The notes: generated by a model not told the origin, from the sequence alone. 26,702 bases of DNA from QAMH01 sp964435565 (GCA_964435565.1 CAYSZR010000026.1:1-26702), one strand, 5' to 3'. Positions 15,757-24,134 are shown, counted from the first letter of the stretch. Translations and numbers: made by a program.

Positions 15757-16578
15757 ATGCGCTTAGATCAACTGCTTATCGAACGCGGGTACTTTGCAGA
15801 CGCGCACGATGCGCGGGCTGCCATCATGGCAGGGGAGGTCGTTGTAGGGGAGCATCGTGCGGATTCGGCGGGAATGCGCGTCGCCTCTGATGTGCCCGTG
15901 CGTCTTAAGACCGGCAGGAATCGGGGAGGGTTCGTGTCACGTGGTGGCCTTAAGCTGCAGCGGGCGCTTGAAGATTTTCATCTTGATGTTGCAGGTCTGG
16001 ATTGTGTTGATCTAGGCGCGTCAAGCGGCGGGTTCACTGATTGCCTTTTGCAACGTGGCGCGGCGCATGTGAGCGCGGTCGATGTGGGTGCGGGGCAGTT
16101 CGATTGGGGATTGCGCAACGATGTCCGCATCAGCCTCTTCGAGCATACCAATATTCGAGGTTTAGATGCTACGGCTATTGGCGGGCCTTTCGACTGTGCG
16201 GTAGCGGATCTTTCGTTTGTCAGCCTATGTGTCGTGATGCCCGATGTCGTTGGGTTTTTGAAACCGGGCGGGATCTTCGTCTCTCTTATCAAGCCGCAGT
16301 TCGAGGCTGGCAAGCGTGAGGTCGAAGCCGGGGGAGTCGTCCGCGACGCTGTCGTACATGTCCGCTGTATCGCGAACGTGGCCGAATGTGCGCAAGAGCA
16401 TGGCCTAGATGTTCGCGGCCTTTCCTATTCACCTATTACGGGCCCTGCGGGCAATATCGAATTTCTGTTCTGGGCGAAATACCCGTCCACTGTGGACGTG
16501 CGACGCGGTAGTATTGACGAATCTGAAATCGCGCGCGTTGTTGACTTGGCGCACGCCGAACTAGGGGGAAGCAAGTGA
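15757..16578 (+). CDS. tlyA: TlyA family rRNA 2'-O-methyltransferase (S4 + FtsJ domains)
   Basis: 273 residues from ATG 15757 (GTG at 15751 is an alternative; neither has a strong ribosome site). The N-terminal S4 RNA-binding domain begins MRLDQLLIERGYF. The FtsJ-like methyltransferase follows with SRGGLKLQRAL (Lys66), VDLGASSGGFTDCLLQRGA (SAM site, about 84-102), VADLSFVSL and SLIKPQFE. TlyA 2'-O-methylates cytidines in 16S and 23S rRNA in mycobacteria and so affects capreomycin sensitivity; the hemolysin name is historical. Its stop overlaps the nadK start (GTGA). tlyA-nadK-recN is a typical actinobacterial trio. Confidence 0.92.
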   Translation: MRLDQLLIERGYFADAHDARAAIMAGEVVVGEHRADSAGMRVASDVPVRLKTGRNRGGFVSRGGLKLQRALEDFHLDVAGLDCVDLGASSGGFTDCLLQRGAAHVSAVDVGAGQFDWGLRNDVRISLFEHTNIRGLDATAIGGPFDCAVADLSFVSLCVVMPDVVGFLKPGGIFVSLIKPQFEAGKREVEAGGVVRDAVVHVRCIANVAECAQEHGLDVRGLSYSPITGPAGNIEFLFWAKYPSTVDVRRGSIDESEIARVVDLAHAELGGSK

Positions 16579-17420
16579 AAGTCCTGATCGTGCCAAGCGA
16601 TATGGACGATGCATGCGCATCTGCTCGCTATCTGGCCTCGCGTCTGGTTATTGCGGGTATCGATGCTGTCGTGCAGCCGCCCGATAATAGGACCGAGCCC
16701 GTTGTTCCTGTCGATGAACTTGCGCTTGTGGTTCCCATGGGTGGCGACGGCACCTTTCTTCTTGCGGTGCATCTGATAGGTTTCGCTCCCGTTCCGCTGC
16801 TCGCGTTCAATTATGGAACGCTTGCTTTTCTTGCCGGCAATCCAGAACGTGACGAGGTTGAGCTTGTTGTCGACGCACTCTCGGGGGATATCGTCTTTGA
16901 GCGTCGCTCGACTATTGATATAACGATTACGCAGGCGGATGGCGCTCGTGTGCAGGCAAGTGCCTTAAATGAGGCAACCTATACGCGTGGGAAAAGCGGT
17001 CGGGTGGTCGAGTTCACCTACGGCATCAATGGCGTTACGATTGCCCATCTTAAGGCTGACGGCCTGGTGGTCTCGACTCCGACGGGCTCGACGGGCTATT
17101 CGCTTTCTGCCGGTGGCCCCATTGTCTCACCTGCCTATACAGGGCTTATCGTCGTCCCCGTTGCTCCTCATGCACTCAACACGCGTGCAATCGTCCTTGC
17201 GCCATCGGATGTTCTCGAAGTCGAGGTCACCCGTCAACGCACCGTGGACGCTTCGATTTTCGTCGATGGGATGACCGTGGAAGCGGTCGAACCCAAATCG
17301 ATTGTAGCGACCCGCGGCGAGCACGATGTGCTTTTCGCAGTTGGCGGCGGGGAGTTTTTCCGCAATGTCTCACGCGTGTTCTTTGGCGGCCCTTATGCGG
17401 ACATGCCGCAAGGCGATTGA
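16575..17420 (+). CDS. nadK: NAD kinase
   Basis: 281 residues from GTG 16575, overlapping the tlyA stop by 4 nt, with AGGGGGAA just upstream. Motifs: GGDGT (56-60), the NYGTLAFLAG variant of NxGxLGFL, LNEATYTRG in the place of the NE/D loop, and STPTGSTGYSLSAGGPIVSP. The enzyme phosphorylates NAD to NADP and is the only route to NADP in most bacteria. Length and motif order are normal. Translational coupling to tlyA is likely. Confidence 0.95.
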   Translation: MKVLIVPSDMDDACASARYLASRLVIAGIDAVVQPPDNRTEPVVPVDELALVVPMGGDGTFLLAVHLIGFAPVPLLAFNYGTLAFLAGNPERDEVELVVDALSGDIVFERRSTIDITITQADGARVQASALNEATYTRGKSGRVVEFTYGINGVTIAHLKADGLVVSTPTGSTGYSLSAGGPIVSPAYTGLIVVPVAPHALNTRAIVLAPSDVLEVEVTRQRTVDASIFVDGMTVEAVEPKSIVATRGEHDVLFAVGGGEFFRNVSRVFFGGPYADMPQGD

Positions 17421-17432
17421 CGGCGGTAGATC

Positions 17433-19061
17433 ATGCTTGATGAGCTTCACGTTTCGAATATCGCTCTGATCGAAGACGCAACACTTGGCTTTGACGCGGG
17501 CTTGACCGTGCTCACAGGCGAAACCGGCGCGGGCAAGACTGCTTTGCTTGCCGCGCTCAAGCTCATCTGCGGAGCGCGTGCCGATAGCACCGTCGTGCGC
17601 GACGGTGCAGATGAAGCTGTCGCTGAAGCGCGATTCATTGATTCGGAAGAGCGGATCGTGCGCCGTCGCGTGAGTGCGAATGGACGGAGTCGCTGTTCGA
17701 TAGACGGTGCGATGGCCACGGTCGGGCAGCTTGCCGAGGCGTCGTCGTGTATCGAAGTGCACGGTCAACACGAACAGGTGCTTTTGCTTGAACCGGCTCG
17801 CCAGCTTGCCTATCTGGATTCGTGGCTTGACGACGAGACCTGTTTAGAGCGGTATGCGCAAACGCGCGCCGCGTATATACAGGCGCGTGATGCGCTCGAT
17901 GCATTCGAGCAGGCACGTGATCAGAGTGCGCGCGAACTCGAATTCATGCGGTTCACCCTCGAACAGATTGACAAGTCGGCTCCTGTAGAAGGGGAATATG
18001 AACAGCTTGAAGAGGATTTGCCGCGATTGCAGCATGCGGACGAATTGAGCCAGGCTGTGCAAGAAGCTCTTGCGGCGCTCCATGACGATCAAGGGGCGCT
18101 TGATATGATCGCGCGCAGCAGTATGGCCCTGGGGAGGCAGACCGGCATCGATGAAGGGCTCGATAACCTGAATTCGCGTTTGTCCAGCCTCGAAAACGAG
18201 CTTGATGACCTTGCCCGCGACTTGAATGCATATGCTCGGTCAATTGATGCCGATCCATATAAACTGGAAAAGACGCTTGATCGCCTTGACGAGCTTTCGG
18301 GGCTAATGAAGCGATTTGGCCCGGGGATGGATCAGGTGTTTGCCGCTTGGAGGCAAGCGCAGTCGGTACTCGAATCGGCAGAGAGCTCACCTCTTCGAGA
18401 GCAGGCGGCAAAAGAAGAAGTGGAGAACGCAGAATCCGCATATCGGGACGCCGCCGCGGATCTTGAGGAAAGACGCCATGCTGCGGCGACGCGCTTTTGC
18501 GCGCAGCTTGCCGATGCAGTGGCAGAGCTTGCGATGCAAGGCGCCGGTTTCGAGTTCGCCTTTGCGCCGCTGCCTTTCGAGCGTTGGAGCGAAGCAGGCA
18601 GTGAGCAGATCGAGCTTTTGTACCGTCCGGCCCCGTCTGCAAAAGCCCGTCCCCTGCGGCGTATCGCAAGTGGTGGTGAGCTTTCCCGTATCCTGCTCGC
18701 TCTTGAGTGTCTGCACTATGGGGTGGCTGCTTCAGAACAGGGCAGCGCGACCATAGTCTTTGACGAAGTTGATGCTGGAATAGGTGGCGCAACGGGCATG
18801 GCGGTCGCCCGCAGACTCGCGATGCTGTCACGTGCGGTGCAGGTTATCGTCGTGACGCATTTGCCCCAAGTCGCCGCTTTGGCAGACGAGCACTATGTGG
18901 TAAACAGGCAAAATTCCATAGATACGTTGCCGCAGACGACGGTTGAGCGCGTTACGGGTGAGCAGCGCGTCGCAGAAATCGCACGTATGCTTGCAGGTGA
19001 CGATGATCGTACGGCACGAGACCATGCGCGCTCGTTGCTGTCGGGAACGGCAGAACTATGA
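17433..19061 (+). CDS. recN: DNA repair protein RecN
   Basis: 542 residues, near the usual length. Walker A GETGAGKT lies at 29-36 in the N-terminal half of an SMC-like ATPase. Long Glu/Gln/Ala-rich coiled-coil stretches run from about 145 to 360. The signature RRIASGGELSRILLALE and Walker B ATIVFDEVDAGIGG are near the C-terminus, followed by VIVVTHLPQVAALAD. RecN holds broken ends together in double-strand-break repair. It follows nadK after 12 bp and overlaps tsaC by ATGA (19058-19061). Confidence 0.96.
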   Translation: MLDELHVSNIALIEDATLGFDAGLTVLTGETGAGKTALLAALKLICGARADSTVVRDGADEAVAEARFIDSEERIVRRRVSANGRSRCSIDGAMATVGQLAEASSCIEVHGQHEQVLLLEPARQLAYLDSWLDDETCLERYAQTRAAYIQARDALDAFEQARDQSARELEFMRFTLEQIDKSAPVEGEYEQLEEDLPRLQHADELSQAVQEALAALHDDQGALDMIARSSMALGRQTGIDEGLDNLNSRLSSLENELDDLARDLNAYARSIDADPYKLEKTLDRLDELSGLMKRFGPGMDQVFAAWRQAQSVLESAESSPLREQAAKEEVENAESAYRDAAADLEERRHAAATRFCAQLADAVAELAMQGAGFEFAFAPLPFERWSEAGSEQIELLYRPAPSAKARPLRRIASGGELSRILLALECLHYGVAASEQGSATIVFDEVDAGIGGATGMAVARRLAMLSRAVQVIVVTHLPQVAALADEHYVVNRQNSIDTLPQTTVERVTGEQRVAEIARMLAGDDDRTARDHARSLLSGTAEL

Positions 19062-19672
19062 TAGACGCGATCGACACCGCGCTTGCCGCCGGTGATGTTG
19101 CCATCGTCACGACCGATACGGTGTACGGGCTTGCAGCCTTGCCCGGCACACGGGGCTATGATCGGATATTCGAACTCAAGGAACGCCCGCACGATCAGGC
19201 GTTGCCGTGGCTCGTCGCAGGCGCCGATGCGCTCGGCGAACTCGCGGTCGACCTTGCCCCGTACGCAGTCCGGTTGGCGCAGATGTTTTGGCCGGGTGCC
19301 CTGACGCTCGTTGTCCGGGCGTCGGATTACGCGCGGAGTCTGGGTCAAATCGGGCAGGATGGCACAGTCGCCCTTCGTTGCCCGGACGCTCCGCTGCTCC
19401 TCGAGGTAATTTCGCGATTGGAAAAACCGCTCGCATGCACGAGCGCGAATAAGCACGGCGAGTCCGCTGCTTCATGCAAATCCGAGCTCGCGCCCTCGCT
19501 GCTCCATCTTGCTGGTGCGGACCTGCTCGCAGACCGATGCGCAGTGGGCAAGCCCTCTTCGATTGTGGACTGCACGGACGAATACCCCGTGATTTTGCGT
19601 GAAGGGCCGATTCCCGCGCAAGTCATATTCGACGTTGCGACCTTCGGTGCTACACTAACGCACGCAAACTGA
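19058..19672 (+). CDS. tsaC: L-threonylcarbamoyladenylate synthase (Sua5/YciO/YrdC family)
   Basis: 204 residues starting in the ATGA overlap with recN. The YrdC core is clear: VTTDTVYGLAALPG, IFELKERPHDQALPWLV (KxR region), WPGALTLVVRA, VALRCPDAPL and PLACTSANKHGES, with KPSSIVDCT near the end. The enzyme makes threonylcarbamoyl-AMP from threonine, bicarbonate and ATP for t6A37 of ANN-decoding tRNAs. Length is that of the short TsaC form rather than Sua5, which has an extra domain. Partner genes tsaB, tsaD and tsaE are not in the window. Confidence 0.92.
   Translation: MIDAIDTALAAGDVAIVTTDTVYGLAALPGTRGYDRIFELKERPHDQALPWLVAGADALGELAVDLAPYAVRLAQMFWPGALTLVVRASDYARSLGQIGQDGTVALRCPDAPLLLEVISRLEKPLACTSANKHGESAASCKSELAPSLLHLAGADLLADRCAVGKPSSIVDCTDEYPVILREGPIPAQVIFDVATFGATLTHAN
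19628..19656 (+). promoter_or_regulatory. Weak candidate promoter for rpiB-glyA
   Basis: TTCGAC (19628-19633) and TACACT (19651-19656), spaced by 17 bp, lie in the end of tsaC and about 80 bp before rpiB. Matches are partial (about 3 of 6 and 4 of 6). The 66-bp tsaC-rpiB gap also contains the 8-bp palindrome GCACGTGC at 19683. Confidence 0.25.
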
Positions 19673-19738
19673 GCATTATCCAAGCACGTGCATAACAACG
19701 CGGCCTTTGGCTTGCACTTCGAAAAGGAGAAGGTGAAG

Positions 19739-20191
19739 ATGGCAAACCTGCGTATCGCGCTGGCATCCGACCATGGGGGCTACGAGCAGAAAGAGCAGCT
19801 CGAATCGTGGCTCACCGGTCAGGGCTATGCAGTCGAGGATTTTGGATGCGACAATGAAGACAGCGTCGATTATCCCGATTACGCGCTTCCCGTTGCCAAA
19901 GCAGTCGCCGCGCACGATGCCGATTTTGGCGTTCTTGTCTGCGGAACGGGACTGGGCATGATGCTTGCTGCCAACAAGGTCAACGGCGTGCGCGCTGTCA
20001 ATCTTACTTCGGCGCAGTTCGCTGTGTTGTCGCGCGAGCATAACAATGCCAACATAGCTACCCTTTCCGGACGTTTCGTATCTATCGAAGATAACGAGCA
20101 GATCCTCGAGGCTTTTTTCAGCACGGAATTTTCAGGAGGCAGGCACGAACGGCGTGTCGCCAAGATCATGAATATCGAAACCGCAGAGTAG
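19739..20191 (+). CDS. rpiB: Ribose-5-phosphate isomerase B
   Basis: 150 residues from ATG 19739, 9 nt after GGAG; an in-frame ATG at 19688 would add 17 residues that no family member has and lacks a ribosome site. Motifs: IALASDHGGYEQKE (Asp11-His12), CGTGLGMMLAANK with the catalytic Cys68, VRAVNLTSAQFAVLSREHNNANI and the C-terminal GRHERRVAKI phosphate-binding segment. It interconverts ribose-5-phosphate and ribulose-5-phosphate in the pentose phosphate pathway. glyA follows after 12 bp; the pair is common in bacteria and supports nucleotide and one-carbon supply. Confidence 0.95.
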   Translation: MANLRIALASDHGGYEQKEQLESWLTGQGYAVEDFGCDNEDSVDYPDYALPVAKAVAAHDADFGVLVCGTGLGMMLAANKVNGVRAVNLTSAQFAVLSREHNNANIATLSGRFVSIEDNEQILEAFFSTEFSGGRHERRVAKIMNIETAE

Positions 20192-20203
20192 GAGAGCCAT
20201 ACT

Positions 20204-21457
20204 ATGAACAACGAGCGACTTGCCCAGGCCGACCCCGAAATCGCCGCTATTATCGACAGCGAACTTTCTCGTCAGCGCTCCACGCTGGAACTCATCGCTT
20301 CTGAAAACATCCCTTCGTTGGCTGTTATCGAAACCATGGGCACGGTCCTGACAAACAAGTATGCCGAGGGCTATCCGGGCAATCGCTACTACGGGGGCTG
20401 CGTTAACGTCGACTCCATCGAGACGATCGCGAAAGATCGTGCATGCAGGGTATTCGATGCGAAGTATTCCAACGTGCAGCCGCATTCTGGCGTGGGGGCG
20501 AACTCCGCTGCCTACTATGCCTTGCTCAAGCCGGGCGCGAAGATCTTGGGCATGTCGCTTTCCGCTGGTGGCCATCTGAGTCACGGCGCCAAATTCTCGC
20601 TTTCCGGTCGTTTCTATGAGTCGTATGCCTATGACCTGAATCCCGAAACCGAACGTTTGGATATGGATGAGGTCCGCGCTATCGCCCGTGAGGTCAAACC
20701 CGCGCTTATCGTCGCCGGTGCTTCTGCCTATCCGCGTGCCATTGATTTCGAGGCATTTGCCGATATAGCACATGAGGTGGGCGCCTTGCTCATGGTCGAC
20801 ATGGCACATATCGCCGGTCTTATAGCCGGTGGCGTACATGCATCTCCGATTCCCTATGCCGATATCGTGACCTCGACTTCGCATAAGACCATGCGTGGCC
20901 CGCGTGGCGGCTTTATGGTCACTAACAACGAGGAGATCGCCGCCAAGTATGACAAAGCCGTTTTCCCCGGCACGCAAGGCGGGCCGCTTATGCATGTGGT
21001 TGCCTCGAAAGCCGTTGCCTTTGGCGAAGCGCTCCAGCCGTCTTTCAAAGAATATGCGCAAAACGTCGTCAAGAATGCCGCGGCCATAGGCGAGGGGCTT
21101 ACCGAGGGCGGTTTGCGGCTTGTCAGCGGCGGCACCGATAATCATCTATGCCTCGTTGACTTGACCCCTGCGGGCATCACGGGCAAAGATGCGGAGACCC
21201 TGCTTGAGCCGCTTGGTATCACTACTAACAAGAACGCGATTCCCAACGATCCGCTGCCCACCGCTGTCACAAGCGGCGTGCGAATCGGATCTCCGTCAAT
21301 CACGACGCGTGGCTTTGACGCTTGCGAGTCCAAGGAAATCGGTCTGCTCATCGCCAAGGCTATTTTCAATAAGGATGACGAAACCGTGCTCAAGGGCGTT
21401 GCCGATGAGATTCATGGCATGCTCGTGGCGCATCCGCTCTATCCCGAGTTGGGTTAG
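20204..21457 (+). CDS. glyA: Serine hydroxymethyltransferase
   Basis: 417 residues, the normal bacterial length, with AGGAG upstream. Motifs: LELIASENIPS at the N-terminus, GYPGNRYYGGC, VQPHSGVGANSAAY, MVDMAHIAGLIAGG and the PLP-binding TSTSHKTMRGPRGG with Lys228. The C-terminus ends near HPLYPEL. The enzyme transfers the serine C3 unit to tetrahydrofolate, giving glycine and methylene-THF, which thymidylate synthase needs. The downstream deaminase supplies the dUMP side of the same pathway. Confidence 0.97.
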   Translation: MNNERLAQADPEIAAIIDSELSRQRSTLELIASENIPSLAVIETMGTVLTNKYAEGYPGNRYYGGCVNVDSIETIAKDRACRVFDAKYSNVQPHSGVGANSAAYYALLKPGAKILGMSLSAGGHLSHGAKFSLSGRFYESYAYDLNPETERLDMDEVRAIAREVKPALIVAGASAYPRAIDFEAFADIAHEVGALLMVDMAHIAGLIAGGVHASPIPYADIVTSTSHKTMRGPRGGFMVTNNEEIAAKYDKAVFPGTQGGPLMHVVASKAVAFGEALQPSFKEYAQNVVKNAAAIGEGLTEGGLRLVSGGTDNHLCLVDLTPAGITGKDAETLLEPLGITTNKNAIPNDPLPTAVTSGVRIGSPSITTRGFDACESKEIGLLIAKAIFNKDDETVLKGVADEIHGMLVAHPLYPELG

Positions 21458-21497
21458 TCTGCCCCCGAGTAGCGTTTTCGATTGAAAGGAGCCTCTC

Positions 21498-21950
21498 ATG
21501 GCTGATACGCGCCCAAGCTGGGACGAGTATTTCATGGATATCACCAAGCAGGTCGCGACACGTTCGACCTGTGTGCGTCGGGCTGTCGGCGCGGTTCTCG
21601 TCCTTGATAAGCGTATTATCGCGACGGGATATAATGGAGGCCCTTCGGGTCTGCGACATTGTCTGGATATCGGGTGTCTGCGTGAACAGCTGGGTATACC
21701 GTCCGGTCAGCAGCACGAGCTGTGCCGTGGGATACATGCCGAGCAAAACGCCATCATCCAGGCTGCTCGCTATGGTATGCCCATAGAGGGATCCATCTTG
21801 TATTGCACGACGCAACCCTGCACGCAATGCACCAAGATGCTCATCAATGCAGGCATTACCGAAATCGTCTTTGCCGATGGGTATCCTGACAAGCTTGCAG
21901 GTGAGCTGCTTGAAGAATCGGGCATTATCGTGCGCAGATATGAAGCATAA
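21498..21950 (+). CDS. dCMP deaminase family protein (ComEB-like)
   Basis: 150 residues, with AAAGGAG ahead of the ATG. The zinc site of cytidine/deoxycytidylate deaminases is complete: H80-A-E82 and P107-C108-T-Q-C111; a CLREQLG loop with extra His and Cys residues (H54, C55, C60, H73, C76) may hold a second structural zinc as in ComEB/T4-type enzymes. The expected reaction is dCMP to dUMP for dTMP synthesis. Position after glyA fits thymidylate supply. The name ComEB comes from Bacillus competence operons; no comEA or comEC gene is present here. Confidence 0.9.
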   Translation: MADTRPSWDEYFMDITKQVATRSTCVRRAVGAVLVLDKRIIATGYNGGPSGLRHCLDIGCLREQLGIPSGQQHELCRGIHAEQNAIIQAARYGMPIEGSILYCTTQPCTQCTKMLINAGITEIVFADGYPDKLAGELLEESGIIVRRYEA

Positions 21951-22011
21951 CCGTTCACCCAAAATTTGAGGCATTTTCTCGACTTCTCACGGCGCGTCAG
22001 AAATGACCCGT

Positions 22012-22017
22012 TATGAT
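22012..22017 (+). promoter_or_regulatory. Possible -10 box ahead of the ATP synthase operon
   Basis: TATGAT lies 19 bp before the first ATP synthase-region start, in the only sizeable gap (86 bp) ahead of the operon. No convincing -35 is seen. A 6-bp dyad CTCACG/CGTGAG brackets it. Weak support. Confidence 0.3.
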
Positions 22018-22036
22018 ACGTGAGGTGTTTTTGTGA

Positions 22037-22348
22037 ATGCAGCTTTCTGGGAGAACTGGCTTCATGGCATTAGCAATTATTGCAGGCGTCCTTGCGGGCG
22101 CGTTAAGCTTGATACCCATGTACGCTGGTCTTCACAGCGCAGGGCATATGGATGCGCAAAAATCCGCTGCCGGCTATTTAACCCCCGTGTTATTAGCTGT
22201 CGGCGGTTCCTTTGTGGTCTTGGCTTTGGCTACCGTGCTTTGCGTTGTCGTTGCTCGACCGAATGTCGTGCCGTTTGCCTTGGCAGAAGCATGCACGTTG
22301 GTCGTTGCTGCACTTGGGTATGGAATTAGCAAGGCGTTACGAAAGTAG
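22037..22348 (+). CDS. Small AtpI-like membrane protein
   Basis: 103 residues with three predicted membrane helices (about 10-30, 46-68 and 76-96) and a short basic end, KALRK. The ATG at 22037 follows GAGGTG at 9 nt; ATG at 22064 follows GGGAGA at similar spacing and would begin directly at the first helix, so the start is uncertain. Sequence similarity to AtpI is not obvious; the call rests on size, topology and position 16 bp before atpB. AtpI-type proteins help c-ring assembly or Mg2+ supply in other bacteria. Actual function unknown. Confidence 0.6.
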   Translation: MQLSGRTGFMALAIIAGVLAGALSLIPMYAGLHSAGHMDAQKSAAGYLTPVLLAVGGSFVVLALATVLCVVVARPNVVPFALAEACTLVVAALGYGISKALRK

Positions 22349-22364
22349 AACGGAGAGGACGAAA

Positions 22365-23162
22365 GTGGATATCAATCCGTTAAAGGTGCTGCAAGGCGAG
22401 CCCCTTGAAGAGCTTCAGAGTTCATTCGACTCGATGTACCTTGTCGGCAGCGGTAATGCCGGTCTTACTCAGTACATCTTCTGGATGCTCATCACGGTCA
22501 CGCTTACAGCGGTCATCGTCATCGTCGCTGGCAAGCGTCTTAAGCTCATTCCCTCTGACAAGTTTGCGAACATGGTCGAATGGGGCTATGAGCGTATCTG
22601 CGTCAATATGGGTGAAAACGCCATCGGCAAGGGCTATGAAAAGCATATGCCCCTTATCCTCACCTTTTTCTTCTTCATTCTTATCTCCAATATCGTAGGC
22701 CTCGTCCCCGGTTTCAAAACCCCGACGGGGTCTCTTTCCGTTACCTGGGCGCTCTCGACTATCTCCTTTCTATATTTCAATTGGCAGGGCATCAAGGCCA
22801 AAGGTGGTTGGGGCTATATCAAGGCTATTGCACCGAGCGGTTTGCCTGTGGTCATGGTTCCCATCATCTGGTTCTTCGAGCTCGTTTCGCTTATCTTGCG
22901 TTGGCTTACGCTTGCCGTTCGACTTTATGGCAACATGTTCGCCGGCCATATGATCTTGGGCATCTTCGCATTGATGACCAGCGTCTTTTTACAGTGCAGC
23001 GTACAGGCGATGAATGTCACCCTCGCGCTGCCCTCGATTGCATGGTTCCTGCTGCTCGTCATGATGTACGCGCTGGAATGCCTGGTCGCGTTCCTGCAGG
23101 CATACGTGTTCTCGATTCTGTCGGCAGTCTATGTCGGCCTCGCGACTGCAGAGTCGCACTAG
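22365..23162 (+). CDS. atpB: F1Fo ATP synthase subunit a
   Basis: 265 residues from GTG 22365 behind CGGAGAGG; longer frames upstream overlap the previous gene in another frame. Five to six membrane helices are visible, including MPLILTFFFFILISNIVGLVPG and LILRWLTLAVRLYGNMFAGH. Arg186 in the AVRLYGN motif corresponds to the essential arginine of the proton path. Subunit a forms the two half-channels against the c-ring. A 95-bp spacer with two hairpins follows before atpE. Confidence 0.96.
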   Translation: MDINPLKVLQGEPLEELQSSFDSMYLVGSGNAGLTQYIFWMLITVTLTAVIVIVAGKRLKLIPSDKFANMVEWGYERICVNMGENAIGKGYEKHMPLILTFFFFILISNIVGLVPGFKTPTGSLSVTWALSTISFLYFNWQGIKAKGGWGYIKAIAPSGLPVVMVPIIWFFELVSLILRWLTLAVRLYGNMFAGHMILGIFALMTSVFLQCSVQAMNVTLALPSIAWFLLLVMMYALECLVAFLQAYVFSILSAVYVGLATAESH

Positions 23163-23173
23163 TTTGGTTCTAC

Positions 23174-23252
23174 GCTGGATAAGACGTCCAGCTGGTTCAT
23201 TGGAAGGTAAGGCTTGAGCGGAGAAGGCCGCGCAAGCCGTCTCTTAAGGAGG
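23174..23252 (+). promoter_or_regulatory. atpB-atpE spacer: two hairpins and a perfect Shine-Dalgarno
   Basis: Hairpin 1: GCTGGA (23174-23179) pairs with TCCAGC (23187-23192), 7-nt loop. Hairpin 2: 23211-23221 pairs with 23228-23238 as 6 bp, an A-G mismatch and 4 bp, 6-nt loop. Then TAAGGAGG (23245-23252), fully complementary to the anti-SD, 5 nt before the atpE GTG. There is no T-run, so these are not terminators. They may protect the mRNA or raise translation of subunit c. Confidence 0.6.
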
Positions 23253-23257
23253 AGCAA

Positions 23258-23476
23258 GTGGAAACAACCCTCATCATCGCCGCACTGAAGGTCGTCGGCT
23301 ACGGTCTTGGCGCAATCGGCCCAGGCATCGGCATCGGCATCGCATGCTATGGCTGCTGCGTCGGTTCTGCCCGTCAGCCCGAATTGGCAGGTCGTCTGTT
23401 CACGAACTTCATTATCGGCGCGGCACTCGCAGAAGCACTGGCGCTCATCGGCTTCGTGCTCTTCTTCCTTGCCTAG
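23258..23476 (+). CDS. atpE: F1Fo ATP synthase subunit c
   Basis: 72 residues from GTG behind TAAGGAGG. Two helices form a hairpin around the R39-Q40-P41 loop. The first helix has the glycine repeat GPGIGIGIACYG; the second carries Glu59 (ALAEALALIG), the ion-binding carboxylate. The residues that mark Na+-binding rings (Gln in helix 1, Ser/Thr after the Glu) are absent, so H+ coupling is expected. Unusual: three cysteines (C30, C33, C34) in helix 1. Confidence 0.96.
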   Translation: METTLIIAALKVVGYGLGAIGPGIGIGIACYGCCVGSARQPELAGRLFTNFIIGAALAEALALIGFVLFFLA

Positions 23477-23519
23477 TATGGTTTTCGCATCCGTTGGAAA
23501 CAGTATCTAGGGAGGATCA

Positions 23520-24134
23520 GTGAAAGCACAAGTAAAGAAACTGGCGGCTCGTGGCGGTGCGGTATCCGCGCTCGCGGGCGCTATGGCTTTCGCAGCCCCC
23601 ACGCTTGCATTTGCGGCTGAAAGGGAGACTACGGGCATTTCGGCGATCTTGCCGGCTATGGATGAATTCATCCCGATGCTCGTCGCATTCCTCATCCTGC
23701 TCGCGATTCTCGTGAAGTTTGGATGGCCTATCTTCAATAACATTCTCGAAAAGCGCGAGACGACTATTCGTGAAGCGCTCGAGAAGTCTGAACAGGCACG
23801 TATCGAGTCCGAACGTCTGCTTGCCGAATATCAGGACAAGCTCATCGAGGCCCGACAGGAAGCAGCTGTAATCGTTTCCGAGGCAAAGCAGCAAGCCGAG
23901 GCGCAACGCGTCGCGACTACCGCTCGCGCTCAGGAAGAGGCTGAGAAGATCATCGCCAAGGCCCGCGAGGCAATGGAAGCCGAAAAGCAGGCTGCCATCG
24001 TCGAGCTGCAGTCCTCTGTAGCAGACATCGCGGTCGCCGCCATGGCACGCGTCGTGAAGGAAGACTTCAGCGACGCAGAACACCGCAAGCTTATCGAGCG
24101 GAGCATCGAAGAGATAGGTAGTCTCAATGCCTAA
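23520..24134 (+). CDS. atpF: F1Fo ATP synthase subunit b, with signal-peptide-like N-terminus
   Basis: 204 residues from GTG 23520 behind GGGAGGA. Residues 1-32 look like a cleavable signal peptide: basic KAQVKK, hydrophobic Ala-rich core and an A-F-A/A-E site. The canonical membrane helix follows (about 50-69), then FNNILEKRE and a long Glu/Ala/Gln-rich coiled coil to the C-terminus, the peripheral stalk. Subunit b holds F1 to subunit a through delta. E. coli b (156 residues) has no such N-terminal extension. The 3' end overlaps atpH by 8 nt. Confidence 0.95.
   Translation: MKAQVKKLAARGGAVSALAGAMAFAAPTLAFAAERETTGISAILPAMDEFIPMLVAFLILLAILVKFGWPIFNNILEKRETTIREALEKSEQARIESERLLAEYQDKLIEARQEAAVIVSEAKQQAEAQRVATTARAQEEAEKIIAKAREAMEAEKQAAIVELQSSVADIAVAAMARVVKEDFSDAEHRKLIERSIEEIGSLNA

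Noticed and set aside
17953..18831. 292-codon minus-strand open frame in recN
   Set aside because: Antisense to the RecN coiled coil and signature; composition is typical of a shadow frame.
20132..21145. 337-codon minus-strand open frame across rpiB/glyA
   Set aside because: Antisense to the well-conserved glyA. It shows no motif and no sensible ribosome site.
22212..22364. N-terminal extension of atpB into the AtpI-like gene
   Set aside because: It lacks family similarity, whereas GTG 22365 has a strong ribosome site and the usual subunit a start.
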